44,866 nt of DNA from an uncultured Lachnospiraceae bacterium. GTDB lineage: Bacteria; Bacillota; Clostridia; Lachnospirales; Lachnospiraceae. Where the stretch lies: NCBI GenBank assembly GCA_934376945.1, contig CAKRPI010000004.1, forward strand, positions 1-44,866, given 5' to 3'. Position 1 is the first letter of the stretch. Each line of letters starts with the position of its first letter. The notes under the pieces are model-generated. The model worked only from the letters and a program-made list of their open reading frames with translations. It had not been told where the DNA came from and did no database searches. The translations under genes were made by a program, and so were the position numbers. Below, piece by piece: positions 44,809 to 44,866 of this stretch.

Positions 44809-44866
44809 TTATATTTTCCTCTTCCTTTTCTTTTGTATGTCTTTCTCAAATGACATTCGGAAAAAT
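44809..44866 (-). CDS. Possible 3' end of a gene beyond the right edge
   Basis: The last 18 codons before TAA (44809-44811) code for a Lys/Arg-rich end (MSFEKDIQKKRKRKI). This could be the tail of a protein encoded outside the window, or chance. No terminator follows it clearly. Confidence 0.25.
   Translation of the reverse strand, partial: FFRMSFEKDIQKKRKRKI

Overview
The window reads as chromosomal DNA of a gut-type clostridium, most likely family Lachnospiraceae. Supporting points are moderate G+C, AGGAGG-type ribosome sites, a CIRCE-controlled groES-groEL pair, the comM-dprA-topA-codY order, a SleC-like spore cortex enzyme, an acidic HEAT/methyltransferase fusion and a Wzy-type CpsB/C/D capsule operon. 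The genus cannot be fixed from the sequence alone. I see no tRNA, rRNA, CRISPR array, transposase or phage gene.

Layout. 1-10.6 kb: start of carA (leaving the window), a SleC-like spore cortex lytic enzyme, class II fructose-bisphosphate aldolase, a nitroreductase-like protein of unsure function, a minus-strand operon (membrane-anchored amidase, HEAT-repeat RNA methyltransferase, MATE exporter), guaB under a near-consensus promoter, and two small membrane proteins. 10.7-19 kb: groES-groEL with a perfect CIRCE operator, codY with what looks like its own CodY box in its promoter, then topA, dprA and comM. 19.2-28 kb: a GH20 hexosaminidase, a three-gene ABC transporter of the TrpXYZ type, a gltA-marR operon, trxA, and a divergent MerR regulator fused to a SAM methyltransferase.

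28-37.7 kb is a cell-surface polysaccharide region. rmlA, rmlB, rmlD and rmlC (dTDP-L-rhamnose) run on the plus strand. They converge on a minus-strand operon cpsB, cpsC, cpsD, an LCP glycopolymer ligase, an acidic secreted protein and a separate LytR_C-domain protein. The rhamnose genes supply a sugar nucleotide; CpsB/C/D control chain length through tyrosine phosphorylation; the LCP protein would attach the polymer to the wall. rmlA and rmlB are each preceded by their own set of three tandem repeats.

37.7-44.9 kb: a HAD phosphatase, glycerol kinase, and a minus-strand operon nahK-like kinase, glmM and an alanine/Na+ symporter. The right edge carries an orphan promoter-terminator pair that may encode a short RNA.

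The most unusual items are the capsule operon with its split LCP/LytR_C arrangement and low-complexity surface proteins, the MerR-methyltransferase fusion, the structured repeat arrays before the rhamnose genes, the candidate small RNA, and the heptamer array in the comM leader.
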